Part shown: positions 18,901 through 28,107 of the stretch, one piece after another
Layout of the letters: every line of letters begins with the position of its first letter
Numbering within the stretch: the first letter of the stretch is position 1
From: Deinococcus sp. JMULE3
GTDB taxonomy: Bacteria; Deinococcota; Deinococci; Deinococcales; Deinococcaceae
Reading direction: 5' to 3'
DNA: 64,000 nt
Assembly (NCBI RefSeq): GCF_013337115.1
Contig: NZ_SGWE01000004.1
Coordinates: 2,549,501 to 2,613,500, forward strand
Made by a program: the position numbers and the translations under genes
Notes under the pieces: model-generated
Database searches by the model: none
Told to the model about the DNA's origin: nothing
What the model saw: the letters and a program-made list of their open reading frames with translations, nothing else

Positions 18901-20505
18901 CAGGACGCTCCCGGTCGTCAGGCCCCGGATGTCGAACGGCAGCCGCAGCGTGCTGCGCCGCTGCGCCTGCGTGACGGCCGCGAAGGTCACCCCGCCCGGC
19001 TGCGGCGCGCCCGCCACCACCCCCGCGATCAGGGGCGTGACCGTCACGCTGGCCGTCCCGGCCTCCAGGCTCTGCACGCTGACGTTCGTGACAGCCGCCG
19101 CGTGGGGCTCCAGGTCCAGTTCGGCGGCAGGGCCGCTGTCGGCGGGCGCCTGGGCGTCCACCTGCAGGCGCACCGTGACGGGCCGCCCGGTCGGGTTGCG
19201 CACCAGCAGCGGCAGCAGCCCGTCCGATCCGGCCACGGCGACGTCCGGGTCCACCCCGACCTGCACGGTCAGCAGCTGCCGCGTGACCGTCCGGGCGTCC
19301 CGCAGCGCCGCGAGCGGCCCGCCGCCCTCCACGCTGACCAGCGCCCGGTCGGCCGGACCGAAGGGCACGCGGGCCGTCCAGCTCAGCTCCGAGGTGCCCT
19401 CGGGGACCGTGACGCTGTCCCCGGACGGGCCGTCCAAGGTCAGCCACGCCGGCGCCTGCACGCGCAGCGGCCCGCTGACCGGGGCGCCGCCGCGGTTGTC
19501 CAGGTGCAGCGTGACGGTCACCGTCTCGCCCGGCAGCGGATCGGCCGGCGTGACGCTCAGGGTGCCCAGCAGCGGCGCGTCCGGCGCGGTCAGCGGCACG
19601 CGCGTGGCCACGCCGCCCACCGTGACGGTCAGCTGCGCGCCCGGCCCGGTCGCCTCGCCCGCCACGTCCAGCCGGACCTCCTGCCCGGCCGCCACGCTCA
19701 GGGTCGCGCCGCCCAGCGGCTGCCCGCCGCGCAGCACCCGCGCGTCCCGCACGCCCTGCGCCTGCACCTGCACGGGAAACACGCCGTCCTCGCCGCCCAC
19801 GTTCCGCACGGTCAGGCGGCGCACGCCGGTGCCGGCTGCCGCGGCGGTGTCCTCGGCCTCGCCCGGCGCTTCCGGGTCGTCCAGGTCCACCTGCGCGCGG
19901 GCGGGCACGCGGACCAGCAGGGTCGCGTCGGCGCGGGCGCTCAGGCCGCGGATGTTCACGCTCAGGCCCAGGTCCTCGGCGGCGCCCACCAGCAGCGGGA
20001 CCTCCAGCGTCACGGTCTGCCCCGGCGCGAGCGTCCGCGTGAGGTTCACGCGGCGCAGCAGCAGCAGCCCCGGACTCAGGGACAGGTCCGGCGTGAGGGT
20101 CAGCGGCGCGCCGTACGCGCTGCTCAGCGTGACGCGGGCCGTGACGGTCTCGCCGGGCGCGGCCGTGGCGGGCAGCTGCGCGCGGACCGTCACGTCCGGC
20201 TGCACGCGCAGCGTCACGTCCGCGCCGCGCTCGGTGACCGTGAACGACGGCGTGAGCAGCGTCGCGCCGCCCGCGACGGTCACGCGGAACTCGCCGGGCG
20301 GCAGGTCCAGCACCGCGCCGCCCTCGGGCAGCGTGACGGTCTGTTCACCCCGCGCGCCCAGCAGGGTCACGGTGGCGGGCACGGCCGGGGCGTCCTCGCC
20401 GCTCAGGGCGGCGCGCAGCGCCACTGGCGCCGCCTGCGCCGAACCCAGCAGCGCGCCCAGCAGCAGCGCCCCCAGCAGGGGCCGCGTGCGCAGTGATGTG
20501 GTCAT
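15958..20505 (-). CDS. Very large exported protein: Ig-like repeats plus probable outer-membrane beta-barrel
   Basis: This 1515-residue protein has signal peptide MTTSLRTRPLLGALLLGALL...AQA. Residues 26-820 are Ig-like and DUF11-like beta modules (LTVTVGGVATRVPLTAPDAP and similar). From about 825 to the end, alternating hydrophobic strands dominate (LTYSARGGLRAQLSARGYAE, VRVNENLRVVGGYTLNVAG), as in outer-membrane barrels. Near residue 1000, GRDYTLDPVTGDLTL recalls the plug or linker seen in some barrel proteins. It may anchor or export the other three products. It overlaps both neighbours by ATGA. Confidence 0.68.
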   Translation of the reverse strand: MTTSLRTRPLLGALLLGALLGSAQAAPVALRAALSGEDAPAVPATVTLLGARGEQTVTLPEGGAVLDLPPGEFRVTVAGGATLLTPSFTVTERGADVTLRVQPDVTVRAQLPATAAPGETVTARVTLSSAYGAPLTLTPDLSLSPGLLLLRRVNLTRTLAPGQTVTLEVPLLVGAAEDLGLSVNIRGLSARADATLLVRVPARAQVDLDDPEAPGEAEDTAAAAGTGVRRLTVRNVGGEDGVFPVQVQAQGVRDARVLRGGQPLGGATLSVAAGQEVRLDVAGEATGPGAQLTVTVGGVATRVPLTAPDAPLLGTLSVTPADPLPGETVTVTLHLDNRGGAPVSGPLRVQAPAWLTLDGPSGDSVTVPEGTSELSWTARVPFGPADRALVSVEGGGPLAALRDARTVTRQLLTVQVGVDPDVAVAGSDGLLPLLVRNPTGRPVTVRLQVDAQAPADSGPAAELDLEPHAAAVTNVSVQSLEAGTASVTVTPLIAGVVAGAPQPGGVTFAAVTQAQRRSTLRLPFDIRGLTTGSVLAAHLPPEGARFVPGSAALLGARRVALPDPRVGDDGRLHWTLPEGVRQGALVYDVLHSDALDAPQPLDLTARVGERDLPLAGQLRSEDAARAAPLQVSERDGLIRFPRDGTVLPDGGRSDVTLEGPAGVPVRLTVNGEEVPDERIGEAGRAFDRERRVYVGLPMQVGVNVIEVSYGALSDRVQVFVPGAATQLDLSLEGGTVADGSRPVALLVRSLDAQGRPSGEGLVTLSTSLEPLDPDADPGAPGYQVNLRGGVARVRLEAVSSAQTLEAEALLGQLRARAALFVPVPQLSSASYQASAGLTYSARGGLRAQLSARGYAEVPAWQGQLQVAADTGQLPGVDSVATAERRYALTGSGTEARSALSSDLGFAFRFERQELSAGYYAGPLNLPGLSGLPTASALRVTTRERGVSLFAVAARLPGGTVTDTFEPDGGRRFTLRAQPLAGTERVVLRGAADQVLTAGRDYTLDPVTGDLTLARTPSLFGPNFERQTLVVTYAPVGEAGVRLGAGVGASVQRGGWTLGGSVAVLGTQPAFGVQARYVRPGTEFGVAFTRGPDSPEGRLSVAGSVQRGPLSGALSVGGSGDLRVTLAGAAELAYRPGPFGVKLSGRVQGGTLWTAAQGEWRPAQGVTLSAGPEVRWGAQGTALNALLGVSVTRGNVSADLTHAQPLLGGDDPLTRLGVSYALSATTAVTARVQRGGPDGALSGEVGVSQKLGSSNLNVTYQLPGVSGQSSRARFGVNTPLVFSPNLSATLSASLLRDLERGVNTAGAGFTVNYRRAGLSGTLGVDGTRGEGGARVTVRGGLSGTVKSHVLSVDGSLQVLPELGGQVNVSHAWRSDRVALLQYHRFSSLGADPTLEGEVALNVDVPPARGRLGLTLQPSVAYQLPTRRREDLTGQLGLSVTVPLDGRFSVGVSGFLIGQPGREQYAATLGADVRVRVNENLRVVGGYTLNVAGADLAGLTPGAGGGFFVRADLFGGR

Positions 20506-21992
20506 GGTTCTCTCCAGAGCACGTCCGGATCGTTCGGTCCGGCCGGCGTGAGGGTCAGGTACGAGAAGGTGACGGGGCCCGACAGCAGCGTCACGCGGAA
20601 GCTGCGCGGCGCGTCGTCCGGCCCGGCGCGGTCGGTGACGGTCACGTCCGCGACCGGCCGGGCGCTGCTGAGTTCCAGCGTGATCAGGTTCGCCCCGCCG
20701 GGCTGCGCGGTCACGCGGCGCGTGACGACCACCGGGCCGCTGCGCACGGTCGTGTCGCGCGGCGCGTCTGGCGTCCCTGCCGGGGTGGGCTGCGCGTCCG
20801 GCAGGCGCAGCGCGAAGTCCACGCGGGTCAGCGCGAAGACGTCCACCAGGCGCGCGCCCAGCCCCGGCACCGGCTCAAAGGGCGCGGTGGCGGGGTCCAG
20901 GCGCAGCAGCCACGGGCCGGGCGTCAGGTCACGCAGCGCGTAGCGGCCCTGCTCGTCGGTCAGGATCTGGCGGCCGTTGGCGAGCAGCACGCGTGCTCCG
21001 GCCAGCGGGCTGTCGTCCGGGTCGCGGCGGCCGTTGCCGTTCGCGTCGAGGAACACCTCGCCGATCACGGTGGCGCGCCGGTCGAACACGCCGGGCGCCA
21101 CGATCAGGGCCGCGCGGGCCTCCGGAGCGACCAGGGTCTGCCCGGCGTAGGGGGCGCGGGCCGTGGCGGGCACCTGCAGGTTGCGTTCCGTGCCGGGGTC
21201 CGGCAGGGCCTGCGGGGTGACCAGCGCGTCGTACGTGACGCTCAGGGTCGCGCCGGGCTCCAGCGGGCCGGGCGTGAAGGTCACGCGGCCGTCCGCGCCG
21301 CTCGTGGCGGGCACGGGCCGGTCGCCGCTGCGGGCGCTGCCCGGCACGAAGCTCAGCCCGGCGGGCAGCGTGACCGTCAGTTCGGGCGTGATGGCCCGCG
21401 CGGCCGGGTTCGGCAGGCGCAGCGTGAACGGCACCGTGCGGCCCACCTCGCTGCGGGCGGGCGTGACGGTGTGGGTCAGCAGCAGGTTCACCTGCGGGGA
21501 GAGCCGCACGCGCGTGACGTTCAGCGGGTCGCTGCTCGCGCCGCACTGCGCGGCGAGGTTCACGTCCAGTTCCCCCTGCGCGCCCTGCGGGGCGAGCAGC
21601 GCCACGTTCACGCGGCGGGTCTCGCCCGGCGCGAGGGTCACGCTGTCCAGCGGCTCGCCGCCCGGCGTCTGCACCTGGGCGCGCGCGCCGTCCGGGGCGC
21701 CGCTCAGGGTGACGGTCAGCCGGACCGGGCCCGGCACGTCGCCCGCCTGCGTCAGCTGGTACGGGATGAGCAGGCTGCCGGGCGTGGCGAGGTCCAGGGT
21801 CCGGGCGGGCTGCGCGGCGCTGCCGTCCGGCGTGACGCGCGGATCGCAGGGCGCCACGCGCGTCAGGTCGACGGTGTTCGAGTTCACGCGCACGCCCCGC
21901 GCGGACAGGGAGGCGGTGTTCGGGATGCTGAGGGCCGCCGCGCCGCTCAGCAACGCGCTCAGGGTCAGGGGCAGCAGGCTCGGTCGGGGCAT
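20502..21992 (-). CDS. Secreted DUF11/SdrD-like repeat protein
   Basis: This 496-residue exported protein has a signal peptide at 1-20. A DUF11-like fold spans about 170-300 (HTVTPARSEVGRTVPFTLRL, LPAGLSFVPGSAR). An SdrD-B-like unit near 310 has EVFLDANGNGRRDPDDSPLA, with a calcium-loop pattern and a carboxypeptidase-regulatory-like continuation (YALRDLTPGPWLLRLD). The C-terminal 100 residues are unassigned. The stop overlaps the next gene; the previous gene ends 28 bp upstream. A structural or adhesive role is inferred. Confidence 0.72.
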   Translation of the reverse strand: MPRPSLLPLTLSALLSGAAALSIPNTASLSARGVRVNSNTVDLTRVAPCDPRVTPDGSAAQPARTLDLATPGSLLIPYQLTQAGDVPGPVRLTVTLSGAPDGARAQVQTPGGEPLDSVTLAPGETRRVNVALLAPQGAQGELDVNLAAQCGASSDPLNVTRVRLSPQVNLLLTHTVTPARSEVGRTVPFTLRLPNPAARAITPELTVTLPAGLSFVPGSARSGDRPVPATSGADGRVTFTPGPLEPGATLSVTYDALVTPQALPDPGTERNLQVPATARAPYAGQTLVAPEARAALIVAPGVFDRRATVIGEVFLDANGNGRRDPDDSPLAGARVLLANGRQILTDEQGRYALRDLTPGPWLLRLDPATAPFEPVPGLGARLVDVFALTRVDFALRLPDAQPTPAGTPDAPRDTTVRSGPVVVTRRVTAQPGGANLITLELSSARPVADVTVTDRAGPDDAPRSFRVTLLSGPVTFSYLTLTPAGPNDPDVLWREP

Positions 21993-22020
21993 GAGGGAAC
22001 TCCCGGTAAGGGCCCGGCGC

Positions 22021-24684
22021 TCAGTTGATCCGGACGACGAACGTGACGGTGAACCCGGCGCCCGGCGCGAGGGTGTCCAGGTCGTCGATCACGCTGTCGC
22101 CGTTGGTGTCCAGGCCCGCCAGGAAGTCGTTGCTGCCAGACAGCGCGGTGGGCGCCGTGGCGGTCCAGGTGGCGCCGCCGTCGGTGCTGAACAGGACGCT
22201 GGCCCCGCCGGTCAGTTTCACGAAGGTGGTGCTCGTGGGGCGCGTGTCGCTCAGCAGCGCGCCGTACAGGGTGCTGGTGCCGCTGTTCACGACCTGCAGG
22301 GTGTACTGCACGATGTCGCCGGGGCTGACCTTCCCGTCCGTGATGGCGCTGGTGGCCGCGCAGGTGGCGTCCGCGCACAGCAGCGCGCTCTTGTTCACGG
22401 TGCCCACGACGCTCTGCACGCCGGTGGTGTCCTGCACGCTGAGCGTCACGGCGGGCTGCGGGGCGTCCTGCATGGTCAGCGTGACCGGCACCGTCCTCGT
22501 CTGGCTGTCCGTGGCGCCGCTGGCCAGCGCGGGCGCCGTGACCCGCACGTACACCGGGGTGGACGCCCCGGCCGCCAGCGTGCCGCCCAGCGTGCTCGTG
22601 AAGGGCCCGGCGGCACTGGTCGAGAAGGCGTACGCGAACCCGCCCGTGGTGGGCAGCGGCCCGGCGGCGTAGTCGGCCGCGCCGTTCCCGGTGTTCGTCA
22701 GGGTGTGCGCGTGCGTGACCGTCCCGCCCGCGATGGTGCTGAGCGAACTGTCCGCCGTGAACGTGCCGCTCGCGACGGCGTTCACGCGCAGCGTGTCCGT
22801 GACGCTGCTCGTGCGGGTCGCGTCCAGGGTGCTGGTTGCGGTGAACACCGCTGGGCTGGTGCCGGTGGCGCTGCCCGCCGCGACCGGCACGGCCGCGATC
22901 AGGTTGACGCTCTGGCCGGGCGTCAGGGCGGCGGTGGTCGTGACCGTCGGCTCGCCCGGGTCAATCACGCCGTCGCCGTCCAGGTCCAGGTAGAACACGG
23001 TGCCCGCCGGGCCGCTCAGGGTGAAGGCCTCGTCCACGGGTCCGCCGTTCAGGAGTTCCAGGCGGAACAGGGCGTTTTCGCCCGGGTTGCCGCCCACCGT
23101 GACGTTCGTGCTGGTGGGCGCCGTGGCGTCGCTGCCGTCCCCGTTGCCCAGCTGCGGCAGTCCGGCGGCGGTGACGGCCGTGACGGTGCTGGTGGTCGTG
23201 TCGGCGCTGCCGCCTGCGGGGGTGGCGGTGACGGTCAGGGCGACATTCGTGCTGCCGGCGGCGCTGAAGGGCACCGTGCACGACACCGCGAAGGCGTAGT
23301 CGGTCAGCGCGGCGACCGTGACGGGGTTGGTCAGGGTGCCCAGCGTGTCGGACCCGTCGATGGTGTTCACGGTGCAGGTCCAGCCGCTCGGGGCGCCGCT
23401 GACGGCCAGCGTGAAGTCGTTGCTGGCGTTGCCGGTGTTGCGTAGCGTCTGCCGGAAGGTCACGCGGGTGCCCGCGACGATGTCCGTCTGGGTCGCCTGC
23501 GTGTCGCCGCTACGGTTGATGGTCACGCCGCCCAGCGTGTACGTGCCGGTCGCGCCGGCCTGCGGGAAGGCGCTGGGGCCGACCGCCCCGCCGGTCACGG
23601 TGGCGACCGTGGTGCTCACCGCGACGGGTGTGGTGGTCTCGGGCAGTTCGTTCGTGGCGGCGTCGCCGTTCCCGTCGAACCGCGCGGCCGCGCTGCCGCC
23701 CACGGTGCTGCCCGCCAGGGCGGTGGCGGGCACCTGCGCGGTGTACACCAGCTGCACGGTGTTCCCGGCCAGCAGGAAGCTGCCGCTGCCCTCGACCAGG
23801 ATGGCCACGGCGTTCACGCCGCTGCCGGGGTTCGTGGCGGTCCAGGTGCTGCCCGCGTCGGTGGAGTACAGCGCGGTCGCCGCGCCGTTCGTGGCGCTGA
23901 CGCTGCTCAGGGCCGTGAAGTTCAGGTTGCTCAGCGTGTCGGTGATCAGCACGCCGCTGCGGGGGGCGCCGTCCACGGTGACGACGTTGTTGACCGCGCC
24001 GACCGGGTTGCCGCTGGCGACGGTGCCGGTCACGGTGTACGTCAGGGTCGCGCCGGGCACGGCGGTCCCGCCGGGCGAGACGGTGTTCGTGACCCCCAGC
24101 AGGCCGTCGGCGGAGACGGTCAGCTGCGCGTAGTTGTTGGTGTCGGTGACGCTGGTGTCCCCGGTGGATGTGGCGACCAGCGCGAAGACGCCGGTGTTCC
24201 CGACCTGCGGGCCGCTGGGGACGGTGGCCCTGACCATCAGGTTCACGCTGGCGTCCGCCGCGAGGCTAATGGGCGAGGTGACCTCGTCGGTGAAGTTCCC
24301 GTCGCCGTCCAGGTCGCGGTACACCGTCAGGCCAGGGTTGAAGTCGTCCGCGCCGGACTGCGTGAAGCTCAGCGTGAAGCTGTCCGGGCCGTTGCCGCCG
24401 TTGGTCAGGGTGTACGGGTACTGGCGGGTGCCGCCCACGTAGGTGCTCAGCTGCCGCCCGGCGGGAATGCTGCCCTCGGCGGCGTCGGGCGTGACGGTCG
24501 TCACGTACACCTGACGGACGGTGACGGTCACGATGTTGGAACTGGCGGTCCGGTTCTGGTTCAGCGCGTCCTTGTAGGTCAGGGTCGCGGTGTTCGTGAT
24601 GGAGGTGCCCTGCGTGGTCCCGGCGGCCATGGCGGCGCTGAGCAGGCTGAGGGCGGCAGTCAGAAGGGCGGTCGTTCCTTTCAT
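22021..24684 (-). CDS. Large secreted DUF11-repeat protein (operon head)
   Basis: This 887-residue exported protein has a signal peptide at 1-20 (ending AAMAA). It contains several beta repeats of the NTGNG/NGGNGPDSF type. Three calcium-loop-like segments occur: RDLDGDGNFTDE, LDLDGDGVIDPGE and DTNGDSVIDD. A DUF11 unit lies near the C-terminus (VVNSGTSTLYGALLSDT). SD GGAGGATC sits 5 nt before ATG 24684, which fixes the start; an upstream in-frame ATG at 24807 is rejected. It heads four co-directional genes over 11.5 kb. Probably a cell-surface component. Confidence 0.75.
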   Translation of the reverse strand: MKGTTALLTAALSLLSAAMAAGTTQGTSITNTATLTYKDALNQNRTASSNIVTVTVRQVYVTTVTPDAAEGSIPAGRQLSTYVGGTRQYPYTLTNGGNGPDSFTLSFTQSGADDFNPGLTVYRDLDGDGNFTDEVTSPISLAADASVNLMVRATVPSGPQVGNTGVFALVATSTGDTSVTDTNNYAQLTVSADGLLGVTNTVSPGGTAVPGATLTYTVTGTVASGNPVGAVNNVVTVDGAPRSGVLITDTLSNLNFTALSSVSATNGAATALYSTDAGSTWTATNPGSGVNAVAILVEGSGSFLLAGNTVQLVYTAQVPATALAGSTVGGSAAARFDGNGDAATNELPETTTPVAVSTTVATVTGGAVGPSAFPQAGATGTYTLGGVTINRSGDTQATQTDIVAGTRVTFRQTLRNTGNASNDFTLAVSGAPSGWTCTVNTIDGSDTLGTLTNPVTVAALTDYAFAVSCTVPFSAAGSTNVALTVTATPAGGSADTTTSTVTAVTAAGLPQLGNGDGSDATAPTSTNVTVGGNPGENALFRLELLNGGPVDEAFTLSGPAGTVFYLDLDGDGVIDPGEPTVTTTAALTPGQSVNLIAAVPVAAGSATGTSPAVFTATSTLDATRTSSVTDTLRVNAVASGTFTADSSLSTIAGGTVTHAHTLTNTGNGAADYAAGPLPTTGGFAYAFSTSAAGPFTSTLGGTLAAGASTPVYVRVTAPALASGATDSQTRTVPVTLTMQDAPQPAVTLSVQDTTGVQSVVGTVNKSALLCADATCAATSAITDGKVSPGDIVQYTLQVVNSGTSTLYGALLSDTRPTSTTFVKLTGGASVLFSTDGGATWTATAPTALSGSNDFLAGLDTNGDSVIDDLDTLAPGAGFTVTFVVRIN

Positions 24685-25369
24685 GGTGATCCTCCGGATG
24701 GAGTGTGAGGGCTGAGGGCTCGGGTGGGGCAGGCGGCCTGCCGGAGCTGTCAGGGGTCTGCCAGTGGTGCGTTGAAGGTACGGGAGGGCCCCTGACAGGC
24801 CCCCCACCTGCCGTCCGCTCTGGGTTTCATGAAGGGGGCGGGCCGGGCGGGGGACGCCGCTGCGGGCGCCGCGGGCGGGGACGGCTCCAGGCGCGGCCAG
24901 AGGGCGGTCTGCGCGCGGGTGGCGTGGTCGCCTGCCCGGGCGGGCCGGGTCGTGGCCGGTCTGTCAGACTCTGACAGCGACGCGCGGCGCACCTTCATGA
25001 ATTGATCACCCGGTCATCTGCGGTGGCGGGCGCCCGGTCTGTCCGTTACGCTCTGTGCCCGGCTGCGTCCCCGACCGCCGGTCAGATCGGCCGTGCACTG
25101 CGGTCCCCCGTGCCCTGACGCCGTCCTGGGCGGGCCAGACGGGATGAAGCGACCTGAACACGAGCCGGTGTCCCCTCGCCCCCCGCGCGACCCGCAGAGC
25201 TGCGCCGCAGTGGAGCGAAGCGAAAGAAAGGCGAGGAGGCCACCGGGCGACTCCGGCGGACGTGGCATCACGTGAAGCCCGAAGGCACCCCCCGCAGCAC
25301 CCCTGGCCGGGTGGGAACGCGCGGAGGCCACGGCGGAGTGCCGCGCGCTACCCTGGGACTGGACCGCCC
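24685..25369. other. 685-bp intergenic region with TGTCAG inverted repeats
   Basis: No convincing gene is present. It holds the promoter regions of the secreted-protein operon (left) and the GGDEF gene (right). CTGTCAGGGG (24747-24756) pairs with CCCCTGACAG (24789-24798), and CTGTCAGA-c-TCTGACAG lies at 24961-24977. TACCCT at 25349-25354 is a likely -10 for the GGDEF gene. Confidence 0.6.
24961..24977. promoter_or_regulatory. Palindrome CTGTCAGA-c-TCTGACAG, candidate operator
   Basis: Perfect 8-bp arms around one base. The TGTCAG core recurs in the inverted pair at 24747-24798, nearer the start of the surface operon. Confidence 0.4.
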
Positions 25370-26893
25370 ATGCGCCCCTTCCCGCTGCCCACCCTGTTCG
25401 TGCCGCTGCTGCTGCTGGCCGCCGCGCACAGCGTGTCGTTGATCTACAGTCACCGCGCCGGGGAACTCCTGACCGTCTCGGACCGGCTGTACCTGTTCGT
25501 TCCGGCCCTGGCCGCGCTGGCCAGCTGGCAGGCGGTCCGCGGCGCGCGCGACCGGCGGCTGGCGGTGTGGGCCGCCGTCTGCCTGACCTTCCTGGCGGGC
25601 GCCGAGATCATCCTGGTCGCCGCGTACGACCTGCGGGACCTGCGCGCCCCCGATTACGGCGTCGGGGACGCGCTGTACCACGCGTACTACCTGGGGCTGG
25701 TGGCGCTGCTGCTGGGCGCCGCCCGCACCGGACCGCGCCCGGCACCCCGCGAGCGGCGCCTGACCCCGCCCGAATGGGTGCTCGACAGCCTGATCACCGG
25801 CGTGGTCGTCGCGGAACTCTCCTGGGTGCTGGGCCTCGTGCCGCTGCTGGCCGACCCGCGCACCACGCTGCTGTTCAAGTCCGTGAACGTGTCTTACGTC
25901 ATGCTGGACGTGATCCTCCTGACCCTGGTGCTGCTGCGGCTGCGGGTGGACCGCGCGCCCACCTGGCCGCTCGTGGCGGGCCTGCTGGCCTACGTCGCCG
26001 CGGACCTGCTGTACCTCATCGACGGCCCCGTGCGCATTCCCGTCGGCCTGACCGACCTGCTGTGGACCTGGGGCACGACCGGGCAGGCGGTGGGGTTCGC
26101 GCTGCTCGCCCGGCGGTCCGCCCCCGCCGCGCCCACCCCGGCGGCCGTGACGCTGATCGTGCGGACCCTGCCGTACCTCGCGGTCCTCACCGCCTGCCTG
26201 ATCCTGATCTTCAACGGCCTGAGCCTCGACCTGCGCGGACGCGGCGTCGTCTGGTTCACCGTGACCGTCTTCGCGCTCGTGATGGTCCGGCAGGCCTACA
26301 CGCTGGTGGACACGAACCGACTCAACCGCCTGCTGACCGAACAGGCCGGTCAACTGCAACGCAGCCGCGACGAGATGGAATACCGCGCGCTGCACGACAG
26401 CCTCACCGGACTACTCAACCGCGACGGCTTCCGCCGGCTCATGCAGGCCCAGACCGGCCCGCGCACCCTGCTGATGCTGGACCTCGACGGGTTCAAACCC
26501 GTGAACGACACCCACGGGCACGCCGCCGGTGACCGCGTGCTGCGCGACGTGGCCCACCGCATCCACGACGTCAGCGAGACCAGCTTCGACGCGGCCCGCC
26601 TGGGCGGGGACGAGTTCGCGCTGCTCAGCCGCGCGCCCCTGGACGCCCCGCAGGTCCGGCAGATCGCCACGCGCCTGATCGAGCGGCTCTCCGACCCCTT
26701 CGACGTGCGCGGCGGGCACATGCACCTGAGCGTCTCGGTCGGCGCCGCGCAGGGCGAACCCGGCGTGTCCCCCGACGCGCTGCTGGGCCGCGCCGACGCC
26801 GCCCTGTACCGCGCCAAACGCAGCGGCGGCGGCCGTCTCCACGAGGCCGAGGCCCTCCCCGACGGACTGCTGCCCGACCCGTCCGGCGCCTGA
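25370..26893 (+). CDS. Membrane-bound diguanylate cyclase (GGDEF)
   Basis: This 507-residue protein has an N-terminal region of about nine membrane helices (residues 5-330), a short coiled segment, and a C-terminal GGDEF domain. HDSLTGLLNRDGF, LDLDGFKPVNDTHGHAAGD and GGDEF at 412-416 are intact, so c-di-GMP synthesis is expected. The RxxD inhibitory site normally just before GGDEF is absent (TSFD there). ATG 25370 follows TACCCT; the ORF extends upstream without family character. The ligand for the membrane part is unknown. Confidence 0.88.
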   Translation: MRPFPLPTLFVPLLLLAAAHSVSLIYSHRAGELLTVSDRLYLFVPALAALASWQAVRGARDRRLAVWAAVCLTFLAGAEIILVAAYDLRDLRAPDYGVGDALYHAYYLGLVALLLGAARTGPRPAPRERRLTPPEWVLDSLITGVVVAELSWVLGLVPLLADPRTTLLFKSVNVSYVMLDVILLTLVLLRLRVDRAPTWPLVAGLLAYVAADLLYLIDGPVRIPVGLTDLLWTWGTTGQAVGFALLARRSAPAAPTPAAVTLIVRTLPYLAVLTACLILIFNGLSLDLRGRGVVWFTVTVFALVMVRQAYTLVDTNRLNRLLTEQAGQLQRSRDEMEYRALHDSLTGLLNRDGFRRLMQAQTGPRTLLMLDLDGFKPVNDTHGHAAGDRVLRDVAHRIHDVSETSFDAARLGGDEFALLSRAPLDAPQVRQIATRLIERLSDPFDVRGGHMHLSVSVGAAQGEPGVSPDALLGRADAALYRAKRSGGGRLHEAEALPDGLLPDPSGA

Positions 26894-26945
26894 GCCGCCC
26901 CTCGGCCGCGCCGCCACGCCGGGAGACCGTGTTAGCCTCCGGAAC

Positions 26946-26999
26946 GTGACCCCAGCCCCCGACCGCTCCCCGGCCGCGCCCGGCAGGCCCCCGGCGTGA
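26946..26999 (+). CDS. Leaderless mini-ORF (17 codons) overlapping tauE
   Basis: TAGCCT at 26933-26938 lies 7 nt before GTG 26946, the leaderless layout. The product is Pro/Ala-rich with GC at nearly all third positions. Its TGA (26997-26999) overlaps the GTG of the exporter gene (GTGA), so translation of the exporter may depend on reinitiation. Confidence 0.5.
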   Translation: MTPAPDRSPAAPGRPPA

Positions 27000-27763
27000 T
27001 CAGCGCCGTCACGCTCGCCGTGATCGGCGTGGGCCTGCTCGCCGGAGTGCTCGGCGCGATCCTCGGCCTGGGCGGCGGCGTCGTCGTCGTCCCCGCACTG
27101 GAATTCATCCTGCCGCACCTCGGGCGGGACATCACCATCGCGCAGGCGGTCGCCATCAGCCAGATCGGCGTGCTCGCCGTGGGCCTCAGCGGCGCCGCCA
27201 GCTACCTGCAACAGGGTCTCGTCCGCGCCCGCACCGGGTACCTCCTGGCGCCGTACACCATCGTCGGCGGGGCCGCCGGATCGTTCCTGGGCCTGATCCT
27301 CCCGGCCCGCGCGGTCGCCACCGTGTTCGCCGCGCTGCTGCTGTACTCCGCGTACAACCTCCTGCGCGGCCTGAAACGCGTGGAGGCCGAACGCGAACCC
27401 TCCCGGCTGGTCCTGCCCGCCATGACCTTCGCGGGCGTCATGAGCGGCCTGCTGGGCATCGGCGGCGGCACCGTCCAGGTCCCGGTCCTGAACCTCCTGG
27501 CCGGGGTGCCCATCCGGCAGGCCATCGCCACGAGCACCTTCATCATGGGCCTGACCGCCGTCGGCAACGCCCTGGTGTACCAGGCAGGCGGCCTGCTCGA
27601 CCTGCGCCTGGCCGCCGGGGTGGCGCTGGGCGTCCTGATCGGCGCGCGCGCCGGAGCCAGCCTCCAGAGCCGCATTCCCGCCGCGCAACTGAAACTGCTG
27701 TTCAGCCTGCTGCTCATCTTCACCGCCACGCAACTGCTGTGGAAGTACTGGGGGCAGGCGTGA
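26996..27763 (+). CDS. TauE/SafE-family anion exporter
   Basis: This 255-residue inner-membrane protein has about eight helices and the duplicated glycine-rich motif of the family: [15 protein letters not shown] in the first half and [13 protein letters not shown] in the second. Family members export sulfite, sulfoacetate or related anions. Start is GTG 26996 with only a weak SD, and the gene overlaps a 17-codon leader ORF. It overlaps the next membrane gene by GTGA, so three ORFs are chained. The substrate is not determinable here. Confidence 0.88.
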   Translation: MISAVTLAVIGVGLLAGVLGAILGLGGGVVVVPALEFILPHLGRDITIAQAVAISQIGVLAVGLSGAASYLQQGLVRARTGYLLAPYTIVGGAAGSFLGLILPARAVATVFAALLLYSAYNLLRGLKRVEAEREPSRLVLPAMTFAGVMSGLLGIGGGTVQVPVLNLLAGVPIRQAIATSTFIMGLTAVGNALVYQAGGLLDLRLAAGVALGVLIGARAGASLQSRIPAAQLKLLFSLLLIFTATQLLWKYWGQA

Positions 27764-28038
27764 GCGCCCCGGACCGGAAGACGGACACCGAACTGGCCGG
27801 GCTGCCCGCGTGGCTGTACCCGGCGGGCTTCTGGGTGGGCGTGGCCCTGCTGGCGGGCGGGGTGCTGCTGCCGGACTACGCGTGGGTGGGTGTGGTGTGG
27901 GTGGCGGCCGTGCCGGTCCTGGCGGCGCTGTGGGTGGCCGCAGCGGGCTGGCGCACGGACCGCCGCCTGAGCGGCGCGGCGCTGCTGGCCCTGGCGGGAC
28001 TGGCGCTGGTGTTCATGGTCAAGGGGTTCATCCGGTAG
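27760..28038 (+). CDS. Small three-helix membrane protein (DUF1634-like)
   Basis: This 92-residue protein has three hydrophobic segments (about 17-35, 40-62, 73-88) and a conserved-looking [14 protein letters not shown] turn. DUF1634 proteins are commonly encoded right after TauE/SafE exporters, and the size and topology fit, so a helper role is likely. Start GTG 27760 overlaps the exporter stop. Assignment to DUF1634 is by context and topology only. Confidence 0.65.
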   Translation: MSAPDRKTDTELAGLPAWLYPAGFWVGVALLAGGVLLPDYAWVGVVWVAAVPVLAALWVAAAGWRTDRRLSGAALLALAGLALVFMVKGFIR

Positions 28039-28107
28039 GTGGTTCACCTGCGTCCCGTAACGCCCCGGTAATGCGGGGCGCGCACCCTGCGATCAGGAGG
28101 ACACGAC

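Noticed and set aside
16360..20496. A 1378-codon open frame on the plus strand
   Set aside because: It is a shadow of the 1515-residue exported protein, rich in Arg, His and Gln with no domain. High GC suppresses stop codons in opposite frames.
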